DNA of 64,000 bases from Rana temporaria. Lineage: Eukaryota; Chordata; Amphibia; Anura; Ranidae. How positions within the stretch are numbered: position 1 is the stretch's first letter; every line of letters begins with the position of its first letter. Below the pieces are notes generated by a model. It searched no databases and was not told the origin of the DNA. It saw nothing but the letters and a program-made list of their open reading frames with translations. The position numbers and the translations under genes were made by a program. The stretch spans positions 185,942,278 through 186,006,277 of the forward strand of contig NC_053492.1 of the NCBI RefSeq assembly GCF_905171775.1, given 5' to 3'. Shown in pieces: positions 1 through 11,900 of this stretch.

Positions 1-937
1 GTGACTTCATCTCGCAATAATAATGAAAGCTGCTGTTGGGTATGACGTACATACACCCAATGCCTACATACACTTGTAGCGCTTTTCAGTAAAGCCCTGC
101 TTTAACCAAACGTTGAAGGGTTGTGTTCAGGAAGTGTTTGTGTTTACCCATCACCGGGCACCCACGATCGCTCGTGACAGAGCAGGAGCCTTGCACACAC
201 AGATCCCTGTTCTTTCAGGGGAGAGGAGACTGATTGTGTGTTCATACAATGTATGAACACACAATCTATTCCCCCTAGTTGGTCCCATCCCCCTACAGTT
301 AGAACACAGTGAGGGAACACAGTTAACCTCTTGATCGCCCCCTAGTGTTAACCCCTTTCCTGCCAGTGACATTTATAGAGTAATCAGTGCATTTTTATAG
401 CACTAATCGCTGTATAATTGTCATCTAAATTTTTTAAAATGTGTCCGATTTGTCCACCGCGATATCGCAGTCCCGATTAAAAATCGCAGATAGCTGCCAT
501 TACTTGTAAAAAAAATAAAAATGCCATAAATCTATCCCCTATTTTGTAGACGCTATAACTTTTGCGCAAACCAATCAATATACGCTTATTGCTATTTATA
601 TTGTATTACTTTTATTTTTTTACCAAAAATATGTAGAATACATATCGGCCTAAACTGAGGGGGAAAAAAAAGTGGCATAGTTGTTATAGCAAAAAGTAAA
701 AGTGGTGTTTTTTTTTTGTTTGTTTTTTCAAAATTGTTGCTCTTCTTTTGTTTATAGCCCAAAAAATAAAAACTGCAGAGGTGATCAAATATCACCAAAA
801 GAAAGCTCTATTTGTGGGAAAAAAAGGTTTGGGTCCATCATAACTCGACCGCGCAATTGTTAAAGCGATGCAGTGACGTATCGCAAAAAATGGTCTGGTC
901 ATTGAGCAGCCAAATCTCCGGGGGCTGAAGTGGTTAA
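1..937 (-). repeat. frog interspersed repeat, family A (left end outside window)
   Basis: Read on the minus strand this stretch matches the copy at 27.64-28.64 kb. Shared blocks include the CACAAATAGAGCTTTCTTTT region, GGTTTGCGCAAAA, an ATAGGGGATA block and ATAAAAATGCACTG. Its outer end, near 931-937, is the TTAACCACTT-type terminus common to several repeats here. A TGTATGAACACACAATC palindrome lies around 235-263. It is probably a non-autonomous DNA transposon; no protein is visible. Confidence 0.75.
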
Positions 938-1306
938 TATCGCTTTAAGTTGTGCTATGTGAATGGGGACCTGTAACAAATCTAAAGTAGTTGTTATCCC
1001 AATTTGGCTGCGAAAGTGGAAATGCACTTTGAGGCTTTGAGGTGTGCATGTTTGAGATCTATTAAAAGAGCATACCAACTTGGATAGTACAAGCTTGGCA
1101 TGCATTTTTAAATGCTCCTCCTAAACTGGAGTTATCTGCGAAATCTCAGAAGACCTAAAGCAGGTTAATTTTTTAATTATTGGCTTTTTGTAAATCATTA
1201 ACTGGATCCCTTGTTCAATTGTTTGGCTTGATATTGATTACTCCCGCTGAAATGTCTGTGGCTAGATAATACAGACTTGTTCATGATAATACCTTTGTTT
1301 TCACAG
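938..1306. other. intronic sequence before first visible exon
   Basis: I see no repeat or gene here. The stretch ends in a T-rich tract and AG acceptor for the exon at 1307. Confidence 0.5.
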
Positions 1307-1379
1307 CAATATACAATGTTACATGATATGGTTGCGGCTCACAGTGTTGTCAGAGTTTCCGTGTGCCGTGCAAACGAAG
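1307..1379 (+). CDS. atp13a3: atp13a3 exon: start of actuator domain
   Basis: This 73-bp exon begins in phase 0 after TTTTCACAG and ends in phase 1 before GTAAAT. It encodes 24 residues starting QYTMLHDMVAAHS and ending VSVCRANE, plus the first base of the next codon. In the family this stretch follows M2 and opens the actuator (A) domain on the cytosolic side. It is the first exon of the gene in the window. The exon carrying the preceding M2 residues must lie upstream, since nothing in the first 1.3 kb fits. The 4.1-kb intron after it is mostly repeats. Confidence 0.93.
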
Positions 1380-1523
1380 GTAAATAATTGATCTATTTTA
1401 TGTCATAACGTGTGGTGTGAGAGCTGGTAACACTAGTAATCTAAAGAACTTTCCCATATTTGTGTGGTAAGGTGTTATCTATAAATTCTTTCAGGCAATC
1501 TTCATAAAGTATAGTGCCTCAAG

Positions 1524-1861
1524 TAAAGCCTAGTATACACAATGAGATTATCGGACGCATGATCGTCCTTTTTTTTGTTTGTTTTTTGCCAGCTAGTCTA
1601 CATGAGAATAGGTTACTAAAGTACTAAAATTTTGGTACGACAAAATTTTTTTTGGAAGTGCTGTAATGTATTTAAATTGTATTTTTGGACGAAAATTGTA
1701 CTGATTAAACGAGAATCCTGCGATCATACGAGAAACATTTTCATGTTTGTGCCTTTTTGAAAAATTTCCGACAACACGTGTACAAATGATCAGATTATCG
1801 TACGATCGCGTCCAAAGAGGAATTTTTCGTTCAGTTTTCTCATTGTGTGTATTAGGCTTTA
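1524..1861. repeat. MITE with inverted termini TAAAGCCTA
   Basis: The left end reads TAAAGCCTAGTATACACAAT and the right end is its near-complement (ACACAATGAGA-type core then TTAGGCTTTA). The length is 338 bp with no ORF. It is a non-autonomous DNA transposon of the type ending in TAxACACA. Confidence 0.8.
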
Positions 1862-2280
1862 GTGTGGACAGCTACAGCATATCCTGCTCTGATAGGGAAT
1901 CGGATTAGCTGGTGTGTGAACCATAAGCTTGCTTCCATTGTTCTCTACACCAGCATTTCAGATTAAAATTTCTAAGCCGACCAATAATGGATTGAAATTT
2001 GACTGGTTCAGCAGGAACAATCAGTGCTGCTGACTATAGCCGGCAACACTGATTATAGTATTCTGCTGGCGGGGAATACAATGGCAGAGCATCCAATTCC
2101 CCCATCCACACTTTCGATGGGGCTCGGCTCTTTTTTTTTTTTTGTTTTTTGTTCAACCAACTGGTTGAATGAAAAATAATAATTGTGTGCCCCACTTTCG
2201 TTTTACACATTTGTAGTGCCTGTTTCTGCCAGAAGGCTTTTATCACTAAACCCTTTAAGTAACCTACAAAGTGCCCAGGC

Positions 2281-2768
2281 TTAAAGGATACGTTCACCTT
2301 TTTATAAAAAAAAATGTAAATGCACATCTTTTTGCAGGTAAAAAAATTGCATTTATTTATTTTATTTTTGTTAGGCTGTAAAGCATTGCACTTAGGATCA
2401 GCAGATCATGGGTGTCATGTCACAGTTCTGCAGACTGTGTAGCGGTCTGCCCATACCTCCAATACCAGTAGGTAGTTACGCTCTGACAGGAAGACTTGGC
2501 AAACTCCTAAAGCGCTTAACAACGCTGTAGTTGTTCATTGAGAACTACAAGCTGGCAGCCGCAAAGGCTGTTGGTACTTGTAGTTTTTACATTCACGGAA
2601 CACTGAATGAATGATGTTTTGTTTAGACTGTGACAATGAGCAGGGGAAGAAGATTTCTGTCTCTCTCTCAAAGCATGGGAACAGGGGGAGGGGGTTGCAA
2701 GGGCCGGTGCATCTGTACAAAGTTACACCCTGAACAGAAGCGTTACATAAGGTGAACTTATCCTTTAA
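2281..2768. repeat. TTAA-flanked MITE
   Basis: The left end is TTAAAGGATACGTTCACCTT and the right end is AAGGTGAACTTATCCTTTAA. The inverted termini are about 20 bp with TTAA at both ends, as in Kolobok or piggyBac-type elements. The interior has no ORF of note. Confidence 0.8.
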
Positions 2769-2859
2769 TACACAGTAGTCAGTCTCTCTGCTGCTTATTA
2801 ATGGTAGCAGAGAAGACCATTTTGTTTGACAAAGCCCTCATTCTGCTACACTGTCTTCA

Positions 2860-3300
2860 AGAGGAAGTAAACCCTCCATAAAAAAACGGAAACAAAAAAT
2901 ACCCTGCAAGACAAAGACATAATGAGCTAGTATGCATAGCATACTAGCTTATTATGAAGTACTTACCTGAGATCGAAGCCCCTGCAACCGTTCGCCTCCT
3001 CCATTGCCGCCATGGTACCCGGAGTGTCTTCCGGGTATCGTGGCTCCAGCGCTGTGACTGGCTGGTGCTAAGATGATGTCACTCCCACGCATGTGCGCGG
3101 GAGCTGGCCACTAACGGCTTGTCCAATTTACTAACGGCACGCTCAGTGCGCCTGCGCCGTTGTCTACGGCACGCAGGCACCGTAGACATCGGTGCTGTGT
3201 TTTCTTCAAATATCTCTTAAACCGTGTAGGTTTAGGAGATATTTGTTGCACCTACAGGTAACCTGTAATCTAGGCTTACCTGTAGGTATAAGTGGCCTGT
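2860..3300. repeat. GC-rich hairpin-forming frog repeat
   Basis: This stretch contains short palindromes (GAGCTAGTATGCATAGCATACTAGCT around 2930-2951; TAACCTGTAATCTAGGCTTACCTG) and CpG-rich inverted blocks. It begins with AGGAAGTAAACCCTCC, resembling the termini of other hairpin MITEs here. Exact borders are unclear. Confidence 0.45.
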
Positions 3301-3539
3301 AAGGGCTTTCAACCACTTTCAGTCTGGCTTTGTGTGTACACTAGCTCCTTCATGTAACACACTACATTAGTCTTTAGTTTTTTTTTTCTTTTCAACCAGT
3401 GGTTTGAATGGGAAGAAAAAAAAAAAAATGACCTAATCTCTCCCATCTGCACATGTTCAGTTTGGTGTGTAATGCTAAGGAGGTTTTTTTTTTTCTTTGG
3501 CCCTGTGCTGATCACATGCACTCTCCAATCAACACTGTC

Positions 3540-4057
3540 CAAACAGAGGGTTGACCATGGTGAGGCCTGTTCTGTGTGGAACCTGCAGTTCAGTTTCAGG
3601 GTCTTAACAATCTTCTTCTTGCCTAGGCCATCTTTATGTAGAGCAACAATTCTTTTTTTTAGATCCTCTGAGAGTTCTTTGCCATGAGGTGCCATGTTGA
3701 ACTTCCAGTGACCAGTATGAGAGAGATATCACCAAATTTAACACACCTGCTCCCCATTCACACCTGAGACATTGTAACACGAACGAGTCACATGACACCA
3801 GGGAGGGAAATTGCTAATTGGGCCCAATTTGGACATATTCATTTGGGGTGTACTCACTTTTGTTGCCAGCAGTTTAGAGATTAATGGCTGTGTGTTGAGT
3901 TATTTTGAGGGGACAGCAAATTCACACTGTTATACAAGCTGTACACTCACTACTTTACATTGTAGCAAAGTGTCATTTCTTCAGTGTTGTCACATGAAAA
4001 GATATAATAAAATATTTACAAAAATGTGAGGGTGTACTCACTTTTGTGAGATACTGT
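3540..4057 (-). mobile_element. Tc1-like transposon, truncated
   Basis: The right end carries a Tc1-type inverted repeat (complement of GGGTGTACTCACTTTTGTGA, a copy repeated internally near 3846). A minus-strand ORF starts near 3695 with MAPHGKELSEDLKKRIVALH, the helix-turn-helix N-terminus of Tc1 transposases. It keeps only about 50 recognisable residues before joining unrelated sequence, so the rest of the transposase and the other terminus are lost. It is non-functional. Confidence 0.85.
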
Positions 4058-4191
4058 AAGTAAAACAAAAGTACGGTACTGAATTTATAAACCTTAAAAC
4101 TGCAGCATTAACTTGCCTGCAAATTAGATGAATTGGTGATGTTGCTATAGATAATAATGTGAAAGTCCATGTTTAGTAATTATTAAGTTCT

Positions 4192-4701
4192 TTAAAGCGG
4201 TAGTTCACCCTCCTTAAGAACAATGCAGCATAAAATCTGGCATAGTAGCGCGAGCTACACTATGCCGGTCTTAATTTTTTTATCCCGGTACTCACGGTTA
4301 TATCGTGCATTGACGATTCCGCCTGCCGCGGGGAATGGGCGTTCCTAGCAAGAGGGAGGGTGATTGACGGCCGGCTCTGGCACGTCACGCTCCCCGAAGA
4401 CAGCCGGAGTAGGTCTCGGCTCTTCACAGCGCCTGCGCACAGGCTATGCGCAGGCGCCGTGAAGAGCCAAGCCTATTTCGGCTATTTCCGGAGAAGCGTG
4501 ACGTGCCACGGCCGGCCGTCAATCACCTTCCCTGTCCATAGGAACGCCCATTCCCCGGAATCTTCTATGTAGGATATAACGGTGAGTACGGGGAAAAAAA
4601 AATTAAGACCGGCATAGTGTAGCTCCCGCTACTATGCCGGATTTAATGCTAGAGGGAAAAAAACATTTTTTTTTTTTATATAGGGTGAACCCCCGCTTTA
4701 A
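4192..4701. repeat. TTAA-flanked long hairpin MITE
   Basis: The ends are TTAAAGCGGTAGTTCACCCT and AGGGTGAACCCCCGCTTTAA. Nearly the whole 510 bp is self-complementary, centred near 4445 at a CGCCTGCGCA...TGCGCAGGCG core. Paired blocks include the GGCATAGTGTAG and GGAACGCCCATTCCC arms. The CpG-rich arms could be mistaken for a CpG island. Confidence 0.85.
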
Positions 4702-5084
4702 TAATAATGGTTGTACTGTGAATCCTCTTTTATTCTATGTTGAGTTCATTATACCAGTATGCTGTTCGCTTGTTTTGCCAGACCTAGGATGTTATTGCCA
4801 TATATGTTGTAGATTATTTAGCCATCAATGGGTATAGCGAGTGTTCTAGAAGTGCTACATTTTATCCTCCACAGCATCAGGAAGTAAGTAGAACTTCCAA
4901 TAACTCGTGCTGTAAAGCCATTGACCCTATGCCCAGAGTGCAATAATAGTAATCTTATTATTTTATACTTGGTTAACTACTATTTTTAAAGTCTTATTTG
5001 CAGGTTGTATTCCAAGAAATGTGTGTGTGTGTAAGATTTAAGTCCTATTAAGGTCACAGACTAGCTATTCTGGCACAAAGTCCT

Positions 5085-5404
5085 GGTTCACACATGCAAT
5101 GCAGGAACCAGCACGATTCCTGTGCGTGTTCCTGCATCGCATGTTACTCGCAGGCCCTCTGCGAACTGCTGTGGGTGTCAATAAAAAGTTAATGACACCC
5201 CCGGATTGCACAGCAATGCAATCTGATTCCAGTGCAGACCAAAAAAAGTGTCCTGCACCATTTTGGTGTGAATACAAAGCGATTTCAACCGTAGAATTTG
5301 TATGGCTGAATTTGCATTGTACCGACATGGCATGTGATCCGCACAGCAATGCGGTGCGAATCACATGCAGTGTTTTTGTTCGCACCAGTATGAACCCAGC
5401 CTTA
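5085..5404. repeat. MITE with CTGGTTCACAC-like termini
   Basis: Sequence from TCCTGGTTCACACATGCAAT to the complement of AAGGCTGGGTTCATACTGGT forms an imperfect inverted pair. The interior is partly palindromic, with AATGCAGGAACC- and GCACAGCAATGC-like blocks. Both strands are open for about 100 codons, but nothing protein-like is recognisable. It ends about 110 bp before the exon at 5515. Confidence 0.65.
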
Positions 5405-5514
5405 GAGTAAAGAATAAAAGAGGCGATGGAGTATGTACCGGTTTGTTATGTTGAATTCATCCTTATTGCATGTATTAATCTTTTTTTTTTTTCCTGCTCT
5501 GTCTCATTTTTTAG

Positions 5515-5646
5515 AGGCAGAAGAAATCCTGTCTATAGACCTGGTACCTGGAGACGTCATGCTTATCCCACCTAATGGGACCATAATGCCCTGTGATGCT
5601 GTCCTGATTAGTGGAACTTGCATTGTAAATGAAAGCATGTTAACAG
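5515..5646 (+). CDS. atp13a3: atp13a3 exon: actuator domain core, first half of TGES
   Basis: This 132-bp exon follows a T-rich tract ending TTTTTTAG and ends ACAG before GTATTG. It completes the Glu codon left open by the previous exon, giving E-AEEILSIDLVPGDVM. It continues through IPPNGTIMPCDAVLISG and ends at ESMLT plus the first base of Gly. These are the A-domain beta strands leading to the TGES dephosphorylation motif, whose Gly codon is split by the following intron (phase 1). Both splice sites are canonical and there is no frame damage. Reading on past the true donor adds 20 codons of intron before a stop. Confidence 0.95.
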
Positions 5647-6350
5647 GTATTGGTATATGCAGGCAGTGTACCTTCAGTAAAGTCATAACAATTGTAGTGC
5701 TAGCCTAATAACATGCTTAGCAGGCCTTGTACCCTATCTCAGCTTCACTTGCAGTAATCAAATAGCGCATGAGTTATACTGGCCATACACTAAACACTAG
5801 GTGATCAATTAGATGAAGTAATTCCAAATTATCTTAAAGTAGAAGTTCAGACAAGAACTAACTCTAAATCTACACAGAGCCACATTCTAAAACAAATCTA
5901 ACCCTATAAAGCAAAAATCTGGGCTGGTCTCCAGCGGCGGATGCTGTGTACAGGAAACAGCGGACAACAGCTGGGAAATTATGTCACCCATAGAGTTAGT
6001 ATGAGGCTTACGTTGTCAGCTGCCTCTCCTGCACAAGCCTATACAGAAAAGCCACCGCTGACTGCTCGGCATGGGACCGGGCCAGAGTGGCTATTTAAGT
6101 GCAAGCAAAAATGCTGTTGGTTTTGCATCTGATGGGGTCTTTTTTTACATTGTGTACAGTCCATTTGTCTTTAGTAAATCAACCCTGCTGAGTTTTTGAA
6201 CGTTCAGTGCAATTTATTTCCAGGTGACTACACTTTCAGGGTCTCCCTTGAGGCTGAGCATAGTCACCCTGATGTGCACGGTCCAAGCCAGATATTTATC
6301 ATTATTTGCATGCACATTATGACCCCTGTGCATGGAATCATGGGTTATGT
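5647..6350. other. intron 2, left part, nothing recognised
   Basis: No terminal repeats, RNA gene or coding similarity are visible. A short AATGCATTCTATGCATT-type palindrome lies just beyond it, at 6483-6499. Confidence 0.4.
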
Positions 6351-6354
6351 AGTC

Positions 6355-6925
6355 TTAATTGGGTTCATTTACTAAAGCCGAAGAATGCAAAATCGGGCTC
6401 ACTTCTGCATAGAAATCAATCTGCATCTAACTTCAACTTGTTCAATTAAAAGGGTTGTAATGGTACATGTTTATTTTACCTTAATGCATTCTATGCATTA
6501 AGGTGAAAACACATCCGAGGATTAGTGGCCTCCCCAGTCCCCCATTTACTTACCTGACCCCTCGACAGTCCAGCGCCGTGGACGCACTGGCTTCTCAGCT
6601 CATTCATAGGTTGATTGATAGCAGCTCAGCCATTGGCTCCTGCTGCTGTCAATCAGATCAATGACGCAGCCGCTGGCTGTATCACGGGAGCGCGCCCGCA
6701 AGCTAACCCCCTTGGGAGAGAGCTTCCCATTAAGGGGGTTAGCTGATGCAGGGAGGAGCCGAGACAGCCGCCGAGGGACCCCAGAAGACGTGGATCGGGG
6801 GCCACTGTGTGCAAAACGAGCTGCACAGTGGAGGTAAGTATTAACATGTATGTTTGTTTAAAAAAAAAAAAAAAAAAAAAATGATTGGTTTCTATGCGGA
6901 AGTGAAGCATTAAGGCTGTTCAGAC
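6355..6925. repeat. composite repeat: MITE inside TTTACTAAA repeat
   Basis: An outer repeat (TTCATTTACTAAAGCCGAAG, CTGCATAGAAATCAAT, TTCAACTTGTTCAATTAA) is interrupted at about 6445 by a GGGTTGTAA-type MITE. The MITE shows its AATGCATTCTATGCATT hairpin, a GAGAGAGCTTCCCATTAAGG palindrome and a poly-A tract at 6860-6880. The right MITE end is missing, and the outer repeat resumes as GATTGGTTTCTATGCGGAAG. The same composite occurs at 33.75-34.41 kb with the same junction. Confidence 0.7.
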
Positions 6926-7119
6926 TGCACTTAACCCTAGCAAATAATGTGATTGTGTTTGTCAGTGATCAGTATAGTAATTATTGCACTTTGCAGTGCA
7001 TTTACACTGGTTTTAAATTTTTGTCTTTTTTCTGAGATCTAATTACTTTCACCTTGGTTAAGTTGCACACTCGTTTGTCTTGTACCAAATTTGATTTGAA
7101 TATATCCTTTTTTTCATAG

Positions 7120-7296
7120 GTGAAAGTGTTCCTGTGACAAAGACCAACTTGCCAGATCCTTCTAGTTCCAGAGAAGGACAAGATGAAATCTATAGCACAG
7201 AAGTTCACAAACGCCACACATTATTTTGTGGGACCAATGTCATTCAAACCAGATTTTATGCTGGAGAGCCTGTCAAAGCCATAATTGTTCGGACAG
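7120..7296 (+). CDS. atp13a3: atp13a3 exon: TGES motif and end of actuator domain
   Basis: This 177-bp exon follows TTTTTTTCATAG and ends at CGGACAG before GTAGCC. Joined to the previous exon it forms T-G-E-S-V-P-V-T-K, the conserved A-domain loop that drives dephosphorylation in P-type ATPases. It then reads TNLPDPSSSREGQDEIYS, HKRHTLFCGTNVIQTRFY and VKAIIVRT, typical of ATP13A3. The variable SSSREGQ loop is where vertebrate copies usually differ. The exon ends in phase 1. The next coding exon is 8.9 kb away because of a LINE and its nested hosts. Confidence 0.95.
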
Positions 7297-7789
7297 GTAG
7301 CCTAACAGATGTTACTTTTCTGCTATGACATTTTAATATGTTGGTATTTGCAACCCTGGCTCTGAATTATATATGTATTTATGTAAAGCAAAGACATTGC
7401 TTACTGTAAATTAAAAAGAAGAAAGAATTTCACCATTCAGACATCAGTGGGCATTACATGGTCCCTGCTGCACCTTCTCCCTGCCAGACAGTAATTAATC
7501 ACAGGTTTGAAGTTTTTCAACTCCAAATTTCTTTGCAGCTCTGAGATGTTATGTAAATTTCAAGAGACACAAATAAGGTTGTAGGAAGATGTGAAAAGGT
7601 GTGTTAGGTCTCAGAAATCCACACAATGGCTCAATTTGTATGGTACACTTTGTTTCGTCTATAGAAATCTGTCCCTACTTTAAAGGGACTGCTTGGCCCC
7701 GCAGGCCAAAGTTTCCATATCCACCTCTGATTCCACCACAAAAGAATCTATAAGATGTGATAACTCGTTGCTTTCTTTGTAAAGCAGGT
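7297..7789. other. intron 3, left part, nothing recognised
   Basis: No repeat termini or coding similarity were found between the donor of the third exon and the MITE at 7790. Confidence 0.4.
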
Positions 7790-8135
7790 TACAGGCATAC
7801 CCCACTTTTAAGTACACAATGGGACCAGAGCATGTATGTAAAATGAAAATGTACTTAAAGTGAAACAATAAATTTTTTCACTTCTAGGGTGTAGTGGGGG
7901 GTCAGGGACTGTAGTGGGGGTGTCAAGAGCTGTAGTTGAGGTCTCAGTGGCTGTAGTGGAGTTGTCAGGTGCACACTGGAACAGGGCAGGCTATGCTCTC
8001 TGAGCTTCAGCTCCTTCTACTGCGACTGCAAAATGTCTGTACAGTACTTGTAAGGCACTTTACATACACTCGCAGGTATGTCCTTACTCGCGAGTGTATG
8101 TAAAGTGAGTGTACTTAAAGCGGGGTATGCCTGTA
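7790..8135. repeat. MITE with ACAGGCATACCCC termini
   Basis: The left end is TACAGGCATACCCCACTTTT; the right end is AAAGCGGGGTATGCCTGTA. The inverted pair continues inward (AAGTACAC / GTGTACTT; TTACATACACTCGC / GCGAGTGTATGTAA). TA flanks both ends, suggesting a TA target. Confidence 0.85.
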
Positions 8136-8540
8136 TATACTAATAGTTGATTTTCTACAGGGTGGATTTGATTTAAATGAAGTCTATTTAAATCACGATT
8201 TAAATCACTAGTAAAAAGGCTTTATTTAAATCAACTCACTTTAAATCATAATTTTTAAAGAGCAACGGTCATCTCTGTTCTGCAGCGGCTTCTCCTCTGA
8301 CCTGCTGTCCATTTATTCACTTTAATGGTACAGCTGGTTATGCGGCAGTGACACAACAAGGTGAGGGACATGGCGACAGCAGGTGAGTGGATGCCCGCTA
8401 ACAGGCGCTGCCATGATGGAGCTGAAATGACAGGTGCTCTTTAAATGTAATGAGTCTTTCTTGCTGGTAGTTAGAATCTTTAATATTTGCAAACAAAATG
8501 AAGGTTTCCTATTTAGAATAATAAGCTGTCAGGTTAGTAA

Positions 8541-8728
8541 GGCCCCTTTCACACCAGGGCGGGAGGTGCGGTGGCGGTATAGCGCCGCTATTTTTAGCAG
8601 CGATATATTGTTGGAATTGTGGCGGTATTCGGCCACTAGCGGTGCGGTTTTAACCCCCACTAGCGGACGAAAAAGGGTTAATATCACCGGCAATGCGCCT
8701 CTGCAGAGCCGCGGTGTCCCATTCTTTT
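8541..8728. repeat. hairpin MITE, left half (split by LINE)
   Basis: It starts GGCCCCTTTCACACCAGGGC and carries GGCGGTATAGCGCCGCTATTT and ACTAGCGG blocks. These recur at 37.81-37.99 kb and, in part, at 19.8-20.12 kb. It is cut at 8728 by the LINE. The right half resumes at 15544 after an exact 15-bp duplication. Confidence 0.85.
8714..8728. repeat. LINE target-site duplication, left copy
   Basis: GTGTCCCATTCTTTT is identical to 15544-15558 and lies directly next to the LINE 3' end. Confidence 0.92.
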
Positions 8729-8948
8729 CTTTTTGTTTACAAAAAGTTTTATTGTAGAAAAATAATTTGCATACAAGCAATGTTAAAACATGTAAATGGA
8801 GGAAGAAGATCATCACAGATGTTCATAAAAGAAGATACATAGAATGGTCAATGATGGGTAGTCAAATTGGTGCTGTGTTGAGGCCTAGATCAGCCAGCCA
8901 GAGCAATATAGAACATGGTAATATCTATAGGGGGAATAGTACAGTTAG

Positions 8949-11900
8949 TCAGAGTGTCCAGTATGCCCACTTTGCTTCGAAAATATGACGGTTATCATTA
9001 AGTATATGGTAAATTCTTTCCGTGATCATCAGGAGATCCATCCTATCTAGCACTTGAGGCCATAATATAACATCAGTTTTCCAGTTGAATGCAATCATCC
9101 ACTGAATAGAGCTACAGAGTGAATGGAAGAGTCTAGAACATGGAAGGGGCACATTAGGGATGTTGTCATAGATTAGGCAAATTTGAGGTGTGAGATGGAA
9201 TCTGTGTTTGGAGGATTTTTCAAATCTATTGGCTGCCTCCAGCCATAAGGGAGACAAGTGTGGGCAGCTCCAGAATATGTGTAGTAGTGTGCCCTCTGTC
9301 TGGCAACCTCTGAAACAATGTGGGGAGAGTGTAGGGTAAAAGGTGTGAATCTTGGATGGGGTAAGGTACCATCTGGCGAACAATTTCATCGGGGTTTCTC
9401 TGAAGGAGATTGCTCTATTACTTTTCCGAAGATTCGCCGACATGGTCAGCCAGGTATCCAGGGGGATGGTGACATTCAGTTCTGTCTCCCATTGGAGCAT
9501 AGGGTGTGATTTTTCAGGGATGGAGTGAGAGTTAAGGTAGTTATATAATCTAGATATCATACCCCTGTCCCTGGAGGAAGATAGGCACACTCTCTCGAAA
9601 ACAGTGGTTGTGGGAGTGGTGGAAAGTGAAACGTGTTTTTGATAGAAGGATTTGATCAGTAGAAATTTTCCGTGTTCAGATGAGGGAATATTATGTTCGT
9701 TTTGTAGGGATTCAAATGTTTTAAATTTCCATCTGGATTGTAGTGAACTTAATGTGACTAGATTACATTTTATCCAGATGGAAAATGAGGGTCTATCCTG
9801 GTAGGCTGATATAAGTCTAGGGTCACCCAGAAATGATGTGAGTGGGGAGATCTCTGAGGATAACTGAAAAAGATCTCTAGTGTTAAGCCAGAGTTGGTAT
9901 AGATGGGCTACTATGATATTACGTTTGATAAGGTCACGGTATAGTACATATCTTGACCACAGAATTCCCTGTAGGTGTAGTTGGCGATGGAAGAAGTCTC
10001 AAACATCAGCCAGGGGATGTTTCTAACCGGAGAGAACCACTGGGTCAGTTGTGATAGTCTCGCAGCCAGGAAGTACTTCCAAATATTCGGGAGGCCCAGG
10101 CCGCCGGAAGATTGGGATCTATGTTGTAGGGCGTAGCTGTATCTGGGTCTTTTGTTTGCCCATATAAATTTGTTTAAGTCTCTGTATGGCTTCCAGCCTG
10201 GATCTCGAGATGTTAATTGGAAGTGAGCGGAAATAATATAGGAGTTTAGGAAGAATGGTCATCTTTATAGCGCACACTCTGCCCAGGAGGGAGATATGAT
10301 AGGGGGACCAGGTATTCAAAAGTGTGTTGATCTGTGTAAAGAGGGGAGTGTAGTTAGCTTTGTATAGTTCTCGGTGATTAGGGGTAATGTTGACTCCTAA
10401 ATACTTAATCGAAGAAGTGACCCATGTAAAGGGGAAGTTAGATTGGAGTAGATTAAGGGTGTTTATGGGAATATTAATAGGCATGGCGGAACATTTATTA
10501 AGATTCATTTTAACACCAGATATTTTATGGAATAGGTCTAGTTCTTTAAGAAGGACAGGTATGACGGTGTGGGGGTTCGTGATGAAAACTAGGGCGTCGT
10601 CTGCATATAAGCTGATTTTATATTCATGGTCATCTTTTAAGTATCCTGAAATGTCGTGGTTTGATCTTATGGCCTGTGCCAGGGGCTCTATGGCCAGGGC
10701 AAACAGGAGTGGGGACAGTGGGCAACCCTGTCTGGTGCCTCTACCAAGGGGGAAAAAAGCCGAGTTAACTCCTGGGAGCCTAATGCGGGTTTGGGGGGAG
10801 CTATATAGTGCGTTGAAACCCTGTAGGAATCGACCTGAGATACCAAATCTGGGCAAAATATGGTTTAGATAGGACCAGCTAACGCTGTCGAAAGCCTTGT
10901 GTATATCAAGGCTAAGAAGACAAGTTTGGCGTGAGTGGAGATTGGCGTCTTGGATAATGTTTGTGACCAGCCTTATGTTATCAGTGATCTGCCTATTGGG
11001 AATAAACCCGGACTGGTCGATGTGTATTAAGGGTGAGATGACTTTGGCAAGTCTGTCAGCCAAAATGCGACCGAAAATTTTGAGGTCATTAAGTACTGAA
11101 ATAGGACGGAAGTTTTGGGGGAGTGAGTGGTCCTTATTGGGTTTGGGGATCAATGACAGGTTGGCAAGAAGCATCTCACTTGGGAAGGTGTTACCCTCTA
11201 AGATATGGTTAAAGAGATTTTTTAAGTGTGGGGCTAGGAGTGGAGCGATTTTTTATAGTGTAATGAGGAGTAACCATCAGGGCCGGGGGCAGTGGAGATT
11301 TTCAGAGATTTAATTATATGGGAGATTTCTTCTGTTGTGCATGGTGCGTTAAGGATATCTAGTTGGTTTGGGTCTAGGGAGGGGAGGCTGAGGCTCTCGA
11401 GCCAGGACTCAGAGGCGGGCCCTGGTGGGATGTTAGGATCTGACATGAGGTTTTTGTAGAAGGAGTTAAATATTTCCATCACTTTCTGTGGGTGAGCCAC
11501 TATATTGCATCTTTCATCTCTAAGCTTATAAATGTGTGTGGGGTTGCAATCTTGTTTTAATTTCCTAGCGAACATTGTCGAGTGTGAATTACTATGGAGA
11601 ATAAATTTAGCCTTGGAGAACCTGAGGGAGCGTTCAGCGTTAGCAGAAAGGATCAGGTCTAATGCCTTGCGTTTGTCCTGTATTTGTTGGGTAATGATAG
11701 GATCAGTAGAATGATGTAATTTAATATACAGATGGTGTAATTCGTTAGTGAGTCTTTTGATGTCTGCTTGTTTTTCTTTGTTTTTGGCGGCTGCAATACT
11801 AATAACGTGGCCTCTCAAGACCGCCTTATGAGCTACCCATATAGTGGTGGGCAATGTGTCTCCATTTACATTATCTGCAAAGTAATTTTCAATATGGGAG

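Noticed and set aside
3309..3695. Intact Tc1 transposase gene
   Set aside because: Only the first 50 or so residues match; the remainder is unrelated sequence, so it is a fragment.
4360..4572. GC-rich ORF as a coding exon
   Set aside because: It is the core of a TTAA-flanked hairpin MITE with self-complementary arms.
5099..5410. Extra atp13a3 exon or short gene just upstream of the exon at 5515
   Set aside because: Both strands are open because of the MITE composition; there is no similarity to the family and the spliced frame is complete without it.
10387..10872. Plus-strand 161-codon ORF in the LINE
   Set aside because: It is the shadow of the reverse-transcriptase frame on the other strand.
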